Positions 1-8,625 of a DNA stretch of 64,000 bases are shown piece after piece. Numbering within the stretch: the first letter of the stretch is position 1; every line of letters begins with the position of its first letter. The position numbers and the translations under genes are program-made. Under the pieces are notes generated by a model. The model had not been told where the DNA came from. It was given only the letters and a program-made list of their open reading frames with translations, and made no database searches. Source of the stretch: Shewanella psychrophila (lineage in GTDB: Bacteria > Pseudomonadota > Gammaproteobacteria > Enterobacterales > Shewanellaceae); contig NZ_CP014782.1 of the NCBI RefSeq assembly GCF_002005305.1, positions 2,232,001 to 2,296,000 of the forward strand, written 5' to 3'.

Positions 1-173
1 ATGGCTACACCTAAGATGTAAAGCCAGCCAGCTTTTAACTCAAACCAAGATTGAGCCGACTTAAATACATTTTGAGCTTGCTCGGGCCAGGTGGCACCAA
101 TAAATACCATTAAAACAATTAAAAACACGGACGAGAAAAAAACGGGGGGGTTAATACTGGATTTGATCGACAT
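1..173 (-). CDS. BCCT-family betaine/choline/carnitine transporter, N-terminal fragment
   Basis: Only the first 57 codons are in the window; the gene continues beyond the left edge. The translation begins MSIKSSINPPVFFSS, then a hydrophobic helix, then a WPEQAQNVF segment. The INPPVFF start followed by one helix and a PEQAQ motif is characteristic of BCCT (BetT/CaiT/OpuD) transporters, sodium- or proton-coupled inner-membrane carriers for compatible solutes. ATG at 173 is preceded by a GAGT-like purine stretch. It is transcribed away from the window in the same direction as phoU but is separated from it by about 600 bp holding a terminator and repeats, so it is probably its own unit. The substrate cannot be told from this fragment. 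Confidence 0.75.
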   Translation of the reverse strand, partial: MSIKSSINPPVFFSSVFLIVLMVFIGATWPEQAQNVFKSAQSWFELKAGWLYILGVA

Positions 174-556
174 ATTACTCTCGCAAATTAGCAAATAGTT
201 GATACAACTCACTCAACTACAAGAGATCCCGGCCAACATTAGACGGTGAGGCATCATACAGTTTAATATACTTGTATCTGTGCCGGGACTCACAATTTGT
301 GAACGCCATTAAGGCTATATACTCAGGTCATTCAGTAGCACTTTTCCAAGTGAAAATTCTCAAGGCAAACGCTTGAAAGCTGAAGACAACAAATCCCATT
401 GAATAGTGACCAAACTCTAGGCTAATCTACATAGGCCATGAGCTCGCCTCTATTAAATACAATCTGTGTATACACAAAGATTCGAGTATTGTACTCCAAA
501 TTTATTAATAAATCTGAGCAATAGATCTTACTTATCGATAAAGAGCTAATAAATAC
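174..556. other. intergenic region upstream of the BCCT gene, no gene seen
   Basis: About 380 bp without a convincing reading frame or RNA gene. It presumably carries the promoter of the leftward BCCT transporter gene. I could not single out an operator or a strong -35/-10 pair. Confidence 0.5.
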
Positions 557-558
557 AA

Positions 559-582
559 AAAAGCAGCTATAAAGCTGCTTTT
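559..582. terminator. Bidirectional rho-independent terminator
   Basis: A perfect 10-bp stem (AAAAGCAGCT / AGCTGCTTTT) with a 4-base loop. The A-run on the left and T-run on the right allow termination in either direction. For the leftward pst-phoU transcript it lies after the duplicated phoU ends, so it is probably the true end of that operon. Confidence 0.75.
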
Positions 583-603
583 CATCATAATCATCTATAA
601 AAG

Positions 604-825
604 CTACTAAATCAGTTTATAGGTTCAGATCTTTTTCCATCTCTTCATAAGACATGAGGTTGCCGGACATCTTTCTACGACCTGACTTTTCTACTAATCA
701 GTTCATAGGTTCAGATCTTTTTCCATCTCTTCATAAGACATGAAGTTGCCGGACATCTTTCTACTACCTGACTTTTCTACTAATCAGTTCATAGGTTCAG
801 ATCTTTTTCCATCTCTTCATAAGAA
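604..825. repeat. Tandem duplication of the phoU 3' end (86-87 bp unit)
   Basis: Copy 1 spans 604-690, copy 2 spans 691-776, and a third partial copy starts at 777 and is the real phoU 3' end. The block from the stop-codon side through the codons for SYEEMEKDLNL is shared almost base for base by all three copies. Copies 1 and 2 share a further ~43 bp that does not match phoU closely. Read on the minus strand, copy 2 keeps an open frame ending in the same SYEEMEKDLNL and stop. The pattern is two extra gene ends placed directly downstream of the intact gene. Confidence 0.85.
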
Positions 826-1499
826 ACGTGGCGTACATCTTTCCCTTTGACATAGTAGATGATGTATTCACAGATATTCTGGCAGCGGTCACCGACACGC
901 TCTACGGCTCTTGTTGCCCAAAGCACGTCAAACACCTCAGGAATGGAGCGAGGATCTTCCATCATATAGGTCATAAGTTGACGAATAGTACCTTCATACT
1001 CTTTATCTAACTTAGCGTCCTCCTTGTGTAGCTCGAATGCGGCATCGGCATCCATACGAGCCAAGGCATCTAAGGTGCCGTGGAGAAAGCGGGTCGCGTG
1101 GCGCCCCATGCTATCGAGACTCACAAGTAAGGGCTGTTGTTTCTTCAAACGTTTATCCAGCGCAACCTTGGCAATTTTCACACAAGCATCACCGATACGC
1201 TCTAAATCTGTTATGGTTTTAGAGATGGCCAGCACTAACCTCAAATCACTCGCTGCTGGCTGCCTTTTGGCGATAATACGGGCACACTCTTCATCGATAG
1301 CGACCTCCATGCCATTAACCTTATGATCGCCTTCGATCACACTCTGAGCCAGCTCTGCATCTAAGTTCGAAATCGCATCCAGAGCTTGCTCCAACTGACG
1401 TTCGACTAGACCACCCATTGCCAATACTCGGTTACGTATATCCTCCAGCTCGGCGTTAAATTGACCCGAAATGTGTCTATTTAAATTCATATTGTCCAT
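789..1499 (-). CDS. phoU: Phosphate-specific transport system accessory protein PhoU
   Basis: A 236-residue protein of typical PhoU length. It has two homologous three-helix-bundle halves, each with an acidic metal-binding signature (around DLERIGDACVKIA and AVERVGDRCQNICEYI). PhoU is a cytoplasmic peripheral protein that links the PstSCAB transporter to the PhoR sensor kinase and represses the Pho regulon when phosphate is plentiful. It is the last gene of the leftward pstC-pstA-pstB-phoU operon, 77 bp after pstB. Two in-frame ATGs lie close together (1499 and 1490); neither has a decisive ribosome-binding site. The 3' end is intact although two further copies of it lie downstream. Confidence 0.95.
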   Translation of the reverse strand: MDNMNLNRHISGQFNAELEDIRNRVLAMGGLVERQLEQALDAISNLDAELAQSVIEGDHKVNGMEVAIDEECARIIAKRQPAASDLRLVLAISKTITDLERIGDACVKIAKVALDKRLKKQQPLLVSLDSMGRHATRFLHGTLDALARMDADAAFELHKEDAKLDKEYEGTIRQLMTYMMEDPRSIPEVFDVLWATRAVERVGDRCQNICEYIIYYVKGKDVRHVSYEEMEKDLNL

Positions 1500-1576
1500 C
1501 GGTGTTAACCCTTTATCTCAGTATCTCATTCCCAGGGAGCGAAGCTCTCTGGGCTTAGATTTGTTGACTAGCCCAA

Positions 1577-2395
1577 TTACCCGTAGCGACCGGTAATGTA
1601 ATCTTCCGTCTTACGTTTCTGTGGCGTGGTAAAAATGGTATTGGTATCGGCATACTCAACCAACTCACCCATGTACATAAATGCAGTTTGATCTGATACA
1701 CGAGCCGCTTGTTGCATGTTATGAGTCACTATCACCACGGTATACTTAGACTTAAGCTCAGTGATCAGCTCTTCAATCGTCAGAGTTGAGATAGGATCCA
1801 GAGCCGATGTAGGTTCATCCAGTAGTAGCACCTCAGGCTCAATGGCGATGGCACGAGCTATCACCAGACGCTGTTGCTGACCACCCGAAAGGCCGAAGGC
1901 ATTATCATGAAGCCTGTCTTTCACTTCATCCCATATCGCTGCACCACGAAGAGAGCGCTCTGCGGCGTCATCAAGATCACGACGATTGTTTATTCCTTGG
2001 AGGCGCAATCCATAGACCACATTTTCATAGATGGATTTAGGAAAAGGGTTAGGACGCTGGAATACCATACCAACGTTACGACGTAGGGCCGCAACATCGA
2101 CCTTCTTGTCATAAATATTTTGTCCGTGTAGCAAGACTTCACCACTAATATGGCAATTATCCACCAGATCATTCATGCGGTTAATACAGCGCAGCAGAGT
2201 CGACTTACCACAACCACTGGGACCGATGAAAGCCGTAACTTGTTTTTCCGGTATCTTCATCGATACATCAAACAGGGCCTGTTTATCGCCATATTTCAAA
2301 TCTAAGTTACGGATCTCCAGGGCTGTGTCTTCCTGGCTCAAGTTTTTCAGATCCACAAATTTTGTACTCATCGCTGACTTATCTATCGAAATCAT
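1577..2395 (-). CDS. pstB: Phosphate ABC transporter ATP-binding protein PstB
   Basis: A 272-residue ABC ATPase that energises phosphate import. Walker A (GPSGCGKST) is near residue 58, the signature (LSGGQQQR) near 175, and Walker B (EVLLLDEPTSALD) near 195, followed by the switch histidine in VTHNMQQAARVSD. The FQRPNPFP motif is typical of PstB. ATG at 2395 is chosen because AGGA lies 6 bases upstream; a GTG five codons earlier (2410) has no ribosome-binding site. It lies between pstA and phoU in the operon. The partner substrate-binding protein PstS is not encoded in this window. Confidence 0.96.
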   Translation of the reverse strand: MISIDKSAMSTKFVDLKNLSQEDTALEIRNLDLKYGDKQALFDVSMKIPEKQVTAFIGPSGCGKSTLLRCINRMNDLVDNCHISGEVLLHGQNIYDKKVDVAALRRNVGMVFQRPNPFPKSIYENVVYGLRLQGINNRRDLDDAAERSLRGAAIWDEVKDRLHDNAFGLSGGQQQRLVIARAIAIEPEVLLLDEPTSALDPISTLTIEELITELKSKYTVVIVTHNMQQAARVSDQTAFMYMGELVEYADTNTIFTTPQKRKTEDYITGRYG

Positions 2396-2535
2396 TTTAT
2401 GTCCTATCACTTATAGAGCTGCTACGCATCTCTATTTGAGTCACTGTGTGACAACTTTTTGGTTTATAACTGCAACTTAAAAGTATGATTTAGTTTCTCT
2501 ATCATACTGGGTTTACATTACTCCGATAACCGATA

Positions 2536-4188
2536 TTAGTGCTCCAGTGAGCGATATTTCTCACGTAGATGGTTTCGAACCGCTATCGCCGTCAGATTCA
2601 ATGACACTATGACAGTCACTAGCAGGAACGAAGTGGCATAAACCAGAGGTCTTGCAGCCTCTACGTTCGGGCTTTGAAAGCCCACATCGTAAATATGGAA
2701 ACCTAAGTGCATAAACTTTCGCTCTAAATGCACGAAGGGAAAATTCATATCTATGGGTAGGGTCGGCGCAAGCTTGACTACGCCCACTAACATCAAGGGA
2801 GCCACTTCACCCGCGGCGCGCGCCACAGCCAAAATAAGTCCTGTCATGATGGCCGGGCTCGCCATAGGTAAGATGATGCGCCACAAAGTTTCCGCCTTGG
2901 TTGCGCCCAGTGCCAGACTAGCTTGGCGTACCGAACTGGGGATACGGCTCAACCCTTCCTCGGTCGACACGATAACCACTGGTAAGGTCAGGATAGCCAG
3001 AGTCAATGCTGACCAGAGTACCCCAGGCGAACCAAATGTCGGCGCTGGCAAGGCTTCGGGAAAGAAGAGTTGATCTAAGCTACCACCGAACATATAAACG
3101 AAGAAACCTAAGCCAAATACTCCGTAAACAATCGAGGGCACACCGGCCAGGTTAATCACCGCAATGCGGATCATCTTAGTGATAGGGCCTTTCTTTGCAT
3201 ATTCGTGCAGGTAAACCGCCGCTATCACCCCAAATGGTGTAACAATCACAGCCATCAGCATAACCATAAATACGGTGCCGAAAATAGCCGGAAATACCCC
3301 GCCCTCAGTGTTGGCTTCCCGAGGATCGTCACTAACAAAACGACCTACACCGACAAACCAATGACCCAGTTTGTCAATCAAGCCCAAACGATTGGAATAG
3401 GTCACATCCAGAATGCTATCCAGCTTGAGGGTAACCTCCAAGTCGCGCATGTCTTTGATAATAACCGAGTCTCGTCCCGCTTCTGTTCTAAGCCCAAAAA
3501 ATTCTTTCTCTACAATCAGATATTGTGATTGTAGTGCCGCCCTCTTCTGGGATAAGTCGGCCTTAATAGCAGGTGTTAGCTTACCATCAAGTTCATAACC
3601 ACGTTCCTGTAGACGAAGCTTCTCGATGGCGTAATTTATCGAGCCTATCTCCCCCTTCTGTATCACAACCGACTTATCATTGAGCTCAACAGCCCGTGTT
3701 ATGTGCGACTCGAACGAGGCCTCGACATCATCGAAGTCGAGTCGTTTACCATCTTCTATAACGGCAATTGGATAACCGTAAAAGTCACCATTTTTACTGC
3801 GTTCGATAACCGCAATATCTTCGGGCCGACTACGAGAAATGATATCTGTGGCTAATATCCAGCGGAAATCCAGGCCAACAAATTCACGGTTACCAGTTTT
3901 AACTAAATAACGGGTAACCGTATCCCCCGGCGTCTCTTTAAATACATGACCTGCCGAGAGCAGCTGCTCAGTAGGAACCTGTTCGGTATCGTATACCTCA
4001 CCTATCAAGGTGTAAGTTTGTCCCTGTTGATCTTCCATCTCCCATTGATAGATCTCCGCAGGCCAGAAGTAACTCAAGCCTCGCCAAGCTATCATCAGCA
4101 GCAGACCTAAAACGGCAATCAAACTGATACTCACAGCGCCGCCTGTCATCCAGATCCACGGCGATCCAGATTTAAACCAGTTACCCAT
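2536..4188 (-). CDS. pstA: Phosphate ABC transporter permease PstA (long form)
   Basis: A 550-residue inner-membrane permease, roughly twice the length of E. coli PstA. One transmembrane helix near residues 15-37 is followed by a large extracytoplasmic domain (about 40-290). The classical permease core then follows, with the EAA-type loop in the stretch ending LWRIILPMASPAIMTGLILAVARAAGE. Such long PstA proteins are known in Shewanella and some other gammaproteobacteria. GGGAGAG six bases before ATG 4188 supports the start. It is 140 bp before pstB in the operon and pairs with PstC to form the channel. Confidence 0.94.
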   Translation of the reverse strand: MGNWFKSGSPWIWMTGGAVSISLIAVLGLLLMIAWRGLSYFWPAEIYQWEMEDQQGQTYTLIGEVYDTEQVPTEQLLSAGHVFKETPGDTVTRYLVKTGNREFVGLDFRWILATDIISRSRPEDIAVIERSKNGDFYGYPIAVIEDGKRLDFDDVEASFESHITRAVELNDKSVVIQKGEIGSINYAIEKLRLQERGYELDGKLTPAIKADLSQKRAALQSQYLIVEKEFFGLRTEAGRDSVIIKDMRDLEVTLKLDSILDVTYSNRLGLIDKLGHWFVGVGRFVSDDPREANTEGGVFPAIFGTVFMVMLMAVIVTPFGVIAAVYLHEYAKKGPITKMIRIAVINLAGVPSIVYGVFGLGFFVYMFGGSLDQLFFPEALPAPTFGSPGVLWSALTLAILTLPVVIVSTEEGLSRIPSSVRQASLALGATKAETLWRIILPMASPAIMTGLILAVARAAGEVAPLMLVGVVKLAPTLPIDMNFPFVHLERKFMHLGFHIYDVGFQSPNVEAARPLVYATSFLLVTVIVSLNLTAIAVRNHLREKYRSLEH

Positions 4189-4267
4189 GAGAAACTCTCC
4201 CAGTTAGACCTTGCAAAAACACACACATATCCAAGTTCATATATCTAATCATCATGTTCATCGCTAT

Positions 4268-6523
4268 TTAAAGTGAGCTATAACGTTCGCGAAGACGTTG
4301 TCTCACGACTTCAGCAATAGTGTTGAAGATAAAGGTGAAAACAAACAATACAAAGGCCGCGAGGAAGAGTACCCGGTAGTGAGAGCTGCCGATGGCCGAC
4401 TCAGGTACTTCCACGGCAATATTCGCCGCCAAGGTTCGCATGCCTTCAAACACACTCCACTCCATAATGGCCGTGTTACCTGTGGCCATGAGTACAATCA
4501 TGGTTTCGCCAACCGCACGCCCCACTCCCATCATGATGGCGGAGAAAATACCCGGACTTGCAGTTAATAAGACTACGCGAGTCAGTGTCTGCCAGTTGGT
4601 AGCACCGAGCGCCAAGCTGCCATTAGAAAGATGACGAGGCACAGAGAACACCGCATCTTCGGCTATGGAGAAGATAGTTGGAATGACCGCAAACCCCATG
4701 GCGATACCGACAACCAGAGCATTACGCTGGTCAAAAGTGATGCCCAGTTCATTGGTGATAAACAATCTTGAATCACCATCGAAGAAGGCGATTTCCAATG
4801 CCGGACTGATGGCAAAGGAGAACCAACCGACGAATAAGATCACCGGGATCAACATCAACTCCTGATAGGCTTCTGGCAATAACTGCTTAGCCTTATCCGG
4901 CAAGTTATGCCAGATGAAAGCGCTGGTCAGTATCGAGACTGGCAAGAGGGTCAGTAATACTAAGATCCCCGGCAGGTGATCCTCTATCAAAGGAGCCAGC
5001 CATAAACCGGCAAGAAAGCCGAGTATTACCGTAGGCAAGGCTTCCATTATTTCAATGGTTGGCTTGACGACGGAACGCACCTTAGGCGTCATAAAGTAGG
5101 CGGTATAAATAGCGCCGGCAATCGCCAGGGGAGTGGCAAAAAGCATGGCATAGAAAGCGGCTTTCATGGTACCAAACGCCAATGGCATCAAGCTCAACTT
5201 AGCTTCAAAATCATCTGAGCCAGAAGTCGACTGCCACACATACTTGGGCTCAGGATAACCTTCGTACCACACCTTGCTCCACATGGCGCTCCATGACACC
5301 TCGGGATGAGTATTTGAAACGCTGAACATGTGTAACTTGTTGTCGGCTTCCACCACCAAGGCATTTGAACGTGGACTAAAGCCCAGCGTGCCCGGATTTT
5401 TTAAGTTGAAATCCTCAGAGAAGAGTTTTCTTTGACTGGTAGTATAAAGTAACGACAGCTGGCCATTATCGCTGATAGTAACGAAGCTCTTACGATAAAA
5501 CTCAGAAGCTACACTCTTAATGCCTCCATGATTTTTAAAGTCGCGTATCTCTTGATACTGACGCCCTTGTTTGCCGTTGACCTGAAAATACTGTTGCACT
5601 AAGCCTGAGTCGTAGCTCACCAGCAAGGAGCTTGCCCCTGCAAGCAGGCTAACATTGGTGACGTTAACGCTTGTACGCCCCAGCTCTAATACTTGGCTCA
5701 GAGATACCGCTTCGGCATCGCGAATATCATAGATAAACAACTTATTACCCGATCTAAGCAGGAGTTGGCGCTGATCTGGGGTCATCAGCTGCTGCTGAAC
5801 ATCTACAGGTGCATCCTTAATAATGCCGTTGTAAGCAGACCATTCGACCTCTTCGGTCATCATGTTCTCCTCGCCCTCCTGACGAGACAGACGCCATACA
5901 TTATCATCGTCTTGATAAGCAAACGTCATCATATCGCTACTGTAATCGAATGCGAGATGATTAATCGCTTGCCCTTGCTCATCGACCGTCATGGCCGCCT
6001 TACCGTTAGGAAATCTCAATTTAGGCGTAATGAGGCGGTTATTATTTGGATAAGTCACACCGAACTCGATTCCTGAAATGATCACCTGACCATTATCAAG
6101 GCCGAAGGCAAACCTCTGCTCACTTGGTACCGAGGCTGCACTACTGACAACCTGACTTCCCTCAGGAAATTCCAGCTGTTCAGTTTCAATTAATTTTGAT
6201 GAGCTAACATCATAAAAATCAACTTGGCCAGTTTGAGAGACACGATACATAATTTCATTTTGCTCATCGCTTCCAACCATCAGAGCCGGAACTGAGTCAT
6301 GAAGATCCACGCTTGATACGGGCGATACTTCGGCGTCATCGAAGATAGGCTTGATAACATAGAGCAGATAAAAAAAGATCAACAACAGAGCGATAAATAC
6401 CATGGCTCCGCCGATAGTCACCCCGACTTGAGTCAACTTATCCTTAATCGCCCTTCTGCTTGAGCCTCTCCCCATCAGTAGGTTATTCGCCTTAGAATCA
6501 GGTTGTCTTACCTGAGTTTCCAT
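4268..6523 (-). CDS. pstC: Phosphate ABC transporter permease PstC (long form with large periplasmic domain)
   Basis: A 751-residue inner-membrane permease. A cytoplasmic N-terminus and a helix near residues 32-58 are followed by ~350 residues of extracytoplasmic beta-rich sequence with WD40/propeller-like spacing. The permease domain lies in the last ~300 residues, with the EAA loop (LGATNWQTLTRVVLLTASPGI). E. coli PstC is ~319 residues, so the propeller-like insert is lineage-specific. GAGG upstream of ATG 6523 supports the start. It is the first gene of the operon, ~100 nt downstream of a Pho-box promoter. Confidence 0.94.
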   Translation of the reverse strand: METQVRQPDSKANNLLMGRGSSRRAIKDKLTQVGVTIGGAMVFIALLLIFFYLLYVIKPIFDDAEVSPVSSVDLHDSVPALMVGSDEQNEIMYRVSQTGQVDFYDVSSSKLIETEQLEFPEGSQVVSSAASVPSEQRFAFGLDNGQVIISGIEFGVTYPNNNRLITPKLRFPNGKAAMTVDEQGQAINHLAFDYSSDMMTFAYQDDDNVWRLSRQEGEENMMTEEVEWSAYNGIIKDAPVDVQQQLMTPDQRQLLLRSGNKLFIYDIRDAEAVSLSQVLELGRTSVNVTNVSLLAGASSLLVSYDSGLVQQYFQVNGKQGRQYQEIRDFKNHGGIKSVASEFYRKSFVTISDNGQLSLLYTTSQRKLFSEDFNLKNPGTLGFSPRSNALVVEADNKLHMFSVSNTHPEVSWSAMWSKVWYEGYPEPKYVWQSTSGSDDFEAKLSLMPLAFGTMKAAFYAMLFATPLAIAGAIYTAYFMTPKVRSVVKPTIEIMEALPTVILGFLAGLWLAPLIEDHLPGILVLLTLLPVSILTSAFIWHNLPDKAKQLLPEAYQELMLIPVILFVGWFSFAISPALEIAFFDGDSRLFITNELGITFDQRNALVVGIAMGFAVIPTIFSIAEDAVFSVPRHLSNGSLALGATNWQTLTRVVLLTASPGIFSAIMMGVGRAVGETMIVLMATGNTAIMEWSVFEGMRTLAANIAVEVPESAIGSSHYRVLFLAAFVLFVFTFIFNTIAEVVRQRLRERYSSL

Positions 6524-6626
6524 TAGAACCTCGTTTATTAAGTAGCCAGTAGACTTTTCACTGGGATTGTTTCAATTGCTATGCTAACAATAGTTTAGAA
6601 ACATTCTCATTATTCTGATGTGTGGC

Positions 6627-6660
6627 ATTATATGACGTAAAGATGACACTAGTGTTACAG
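6627..6660 (-). promoter_or_regulatory. Pho box and -10 element of the pst operon promoter
   Basis: On the minus strand, CTGTAAC-ACTA-GTGTCAT (6660 to 6643) matches the 18-bp PhoB box layout of two 7-mers 11 bp apart. A 10-bp spacer and a perfect TATAAT (6632 to 6627) follow. A third half-site, ACGTCAT, falls in the spacer with the same 11-bp phase. This is the expected arrangement of a PhoB-activated promoter, in which the Pho box replaces the -35 element. It lies ~100 nt upstream of pstC. Confidence 0.85.
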
Positions 6661-6705
6661 TGCCTAATCAAGGATGGAATAATTAAAATCATACGGAGTA
6701 TCAAT

Positions 6706-7206
6706 ATGTTACGCTATTTAATCACACTACAGGTCGCAGATAAAAAAGGACTCGTGGAGCAGATAGCTCACGCGGTAAGCCGCCACGGGGGGAATTGGCT
6801 GGATTCTGAGCTACGCCATATCGATGGTATCTTTGCCGCCATACTCCTTTTAGAAGTGCCATCATCCAACTGGGATGTCTTAATCGAGACCCTGGAATGT
6901 ATCGAAGGATTGAGTCTAACTTATTCCAAGACCAGCAAGCAGCCCAATAAACTACAACATCTTAGCTTCTCATTGGTCGCCTACGACAGGCCGGGCTTGG
7001 TACATGAAATATCTAATAAAATAAGTGCGCTAGGGATCAATATCGAACACTTCAGTAGTCGCTATGAGACGGCAAGCCACACGGGCATCGCCTTGTTCAG
7101 AGCAAACTTCGATCTCGGCATGAAAAATCCCGAACAAGAGGAACAACTATCCGAAGCCCTGTATGCCTTAGGTGACGATGTAGTACTCGATAAAATAAGC
7201 CACTAA
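6706..7206 (+). CDS. ACT-domain protein, glycine cleavage repressor (GcvR)-like
   Basis: 166 residues with two ACT domains, at about 1-75 (LRYLITLQVADKKGLVEQIA) and 88-160 (SLVAYDRPGLVHEISNKI). This tandem-ACT architecture is that of GcvR, which in E. coli modulates GcvA in response to glycine; close relatives bind other amino acids. ATG 6706 with CGGAG eight bases upstream is preferred over an upstream ATG at 6622, because the upstream extension overlaps the divergent pst promoter and lacks ACT similarity. A strong hairpin follows at 7247. No glycine-cleavage genes are nearby, so the exact ligand is unknown. Confidence 0.8.
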   Translation: MLRYLITLQVADKKGLVEQIAHAVSRHGGNWLDSELRHIDGIFAAILLLEVPSSNWDVLIETLECIEGLSLTYSKTSKQPNKLQHLSFSLVAYDRPGLVHEISNKISALGINIEHFSSRYETASHTGIALFRANFDLGMKNPEQEEQLSEALYALGDDVVLDKISH

Positions 7207-7246
7207 ACCTGCCTCTGACCAAAGTAAAAGTTAGACTCAACCTCAA

Positions 7247-7273
7247 CATCGAAGAGAAGCTTTCTCTTCGATG
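7247..7273 (+). terminator. Strong hairpin after the GcvR-like gene
   Basis: A perfect 12-bp stem (CATCGAAGAGAA / TTCTCTTCGATG) with a 3-base loop, 41 bp past the stop codon. The following T-run is short and interrupted, so termination efficiency is uncertain. Confidence 0.6.
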
Positions 7274-7426
7274 GCTCCTCCTTTAGCCTCTTTACAAAAC
7301 CACCTCGCAATCGATTAAATCAATCAAGAACAAAGTCAACAATCTGGTATACTAAATATAAATGCCAATGTCATGCAAATACCATTGTCAGGGACCGTCA
7401 GAGTCCCCTCAATGATAGGAAAAAAT

Positions 7427-8242
7427 ATGTTAGGAACCATCAAGAAGATGCGCGCCACACTGGATGATAACCAGCAGGTGCAGTATCAGTTGCCAGTGGG
7501 CGACGATTTATTAGATATGAACCCACTCATCGGCACCACAGTGACTTTGACCCATACCGGTAAAATTTGCTGTAGTAACTGCGGAAAGAAAACCAAAAAA
7601 AGTTACTCACAGGGGCACTGTTTTGTCTGTATGAGAAAACTGGCCAGCTGCGACATGTGTATCATGAAGCCCGAAACCTGTCATTTTGCCGAGGGAACCT
7701 GCCGCGAGCCAGAATGGGGAGAGGCTAATTGTTTCGTGCCTCACTATGTTTACCTGTCGAATACGTCGGGATTAAAAGTTGGCATCACTCGTCATACCCA
7801 ACTGCCGACCCGTTGGATAGATCAAGGTGCGACTCAAGGTTTGCCTATCCTCAAAGTCTCGACCAGACAGATCTCTGGCTTGGTCGAAGTCGAACTTGCC
7901 AAGATGATCGCCGATAAGACTAACTGGCGCACCATGTTAAAGGGCAATGCTGAAGATATCGACCTAAAGGCCAAGGCTGCAGAATTACTGCCTGAAGTCG
8001 AAAACAAGATCCATGAGATATGCATGGCCCATGGTGATTATGCCATAGAGAAACTCGATGAAGAGATACAGAGTATCCACTTCCCCGTTACCGAGTTTCC
8101 AACCAAGATAAGCTCACATAACTTCGATAAAGAGCCAGTCGTCAGTGGCGTTTTGCTCGGCATTAAGGGGCAGTACCTGATCTTCGATACTGGTGTGATT
8201 AACCTACGTAAGTTCACTTCCTATGAGATTAGCGTCGGTTAG
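7427..8242 (+). CDS. DUF2797 zinc-ribbon protein with a GIY-YIG-like motif
   Basis: 271 residues of a conserved family of unknown function (DUF2797). Near residues 45-95 is a cysteine-rich stretch with several CxxC pairs (CCSNCGKK, CFVCMRK, CDMC), suggesting bound zinc. A downstream HYVYLSNTSGLKVGITR segment resembles the start of GIY-YIG-type nuclease domains; this resemblance is my reading, not an established assignment. ATG 7427 has AGGA six bases upstream; an upstream in-frame ATG at 7373 has no such site. It appears monocistronic. Confidence is high for the family and low for any function. Confidence 0.8.
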   Translation: MLGTIKKMRATLDDNQQVQYQLPVGDDLLDMNPLIGTTVTLTHTGKICCSNCGKKTKKSYSQGHCFVCMRKLASCDMCIMKPETCHFAEGTCREPEWGEANCFVPHYVYLSNTSGLKVGITRHTQLPTRWIDQGATQGLPILKVSTRQISGLVEVELAKMIADKTNWRTMLKGNAEDIDLKAKAAELLPEVENKIHEICMAHGDYAIEKLDEEIQSIHFPVTEFPTKISSHNFDKEPVVSGVLLGIKGQYLIFDTGVINLRKFTSYEISVG

Positions 8243-8272
8243 ACTGACGGGTTAAATAGAAAAGCTCATACC

Positions 8273-8587
8273 ATACCAATCAGCATAAAGATGTGATCGC
8301 TCAGCGAGAGTTTAGCGCTTCAGAGGCAAGGTCATTAATTGCTCCTGCATGAATGACATTCACAACATCCATGTTGCTAGCAACGAGTGAAGAGCATAGT
8401 TATTCTACGTTCTAGCTCGTTAACACTGCATATGAAGCGCTAAAACTTGCCTTTCAGGAGTGTTTTTGGCTGCCTACTTCTTCGTTGAATAGCCTCACAA
8501 GGGAATAACCATTCCATCATCTATTCACCTTGAATTTGTTTGCCAAAAATAACTCTGAGTAGATCACTTTCTTATACTGATTGGTAT
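8273..8587. repeat. MITE-like intergenic element with ~40-bp imperfect inverted ends
   Basis: The left end begins ATACCAATCAGCATAAAG; the right end is its imperfect inverse, ending CTTATACTGATTGGTAT. The similarity runs inwards ~40 bp (GTGATC..CTCAG..GAGTT). It encodes nothing evident and fills the 383-bp gap between the DUF2797 and cupin genes. An internal GCGCT-containing segment also appears in inverse near both flanks. ATACCAAT/ATTGGTAT-ended elements are abundant in Shewanella and Vibrio; I infer membership from the ends. Confidence 0.7.
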
Positions 8588-8625
8588 ATGTCATCAGCTT
8601 TCTTTTATCTATACTTGATTGATAA

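Noticed and set aside
604..825. CRISPR-like or REP array at the phoU end
   Set aside because: The repeated block is the phoU 3' coding end and units are directly joined.
1024..1326. Plus-strand frames opposite phoU, pstB, pstA, pstC, acnD and other genes
   Set aside because: They lie entirely opposite well-supported genes, have arbitrary composition and no ribosome-binding sites; they are shadow frames.
6622..6705. Upstream extension of the GcvR-like gene to ATG 6622
   Set aside because: It overlaps the pst promoter and Pho box, lacks ACT similarity and has no ribosome-binding site; ATG 6706 has one.
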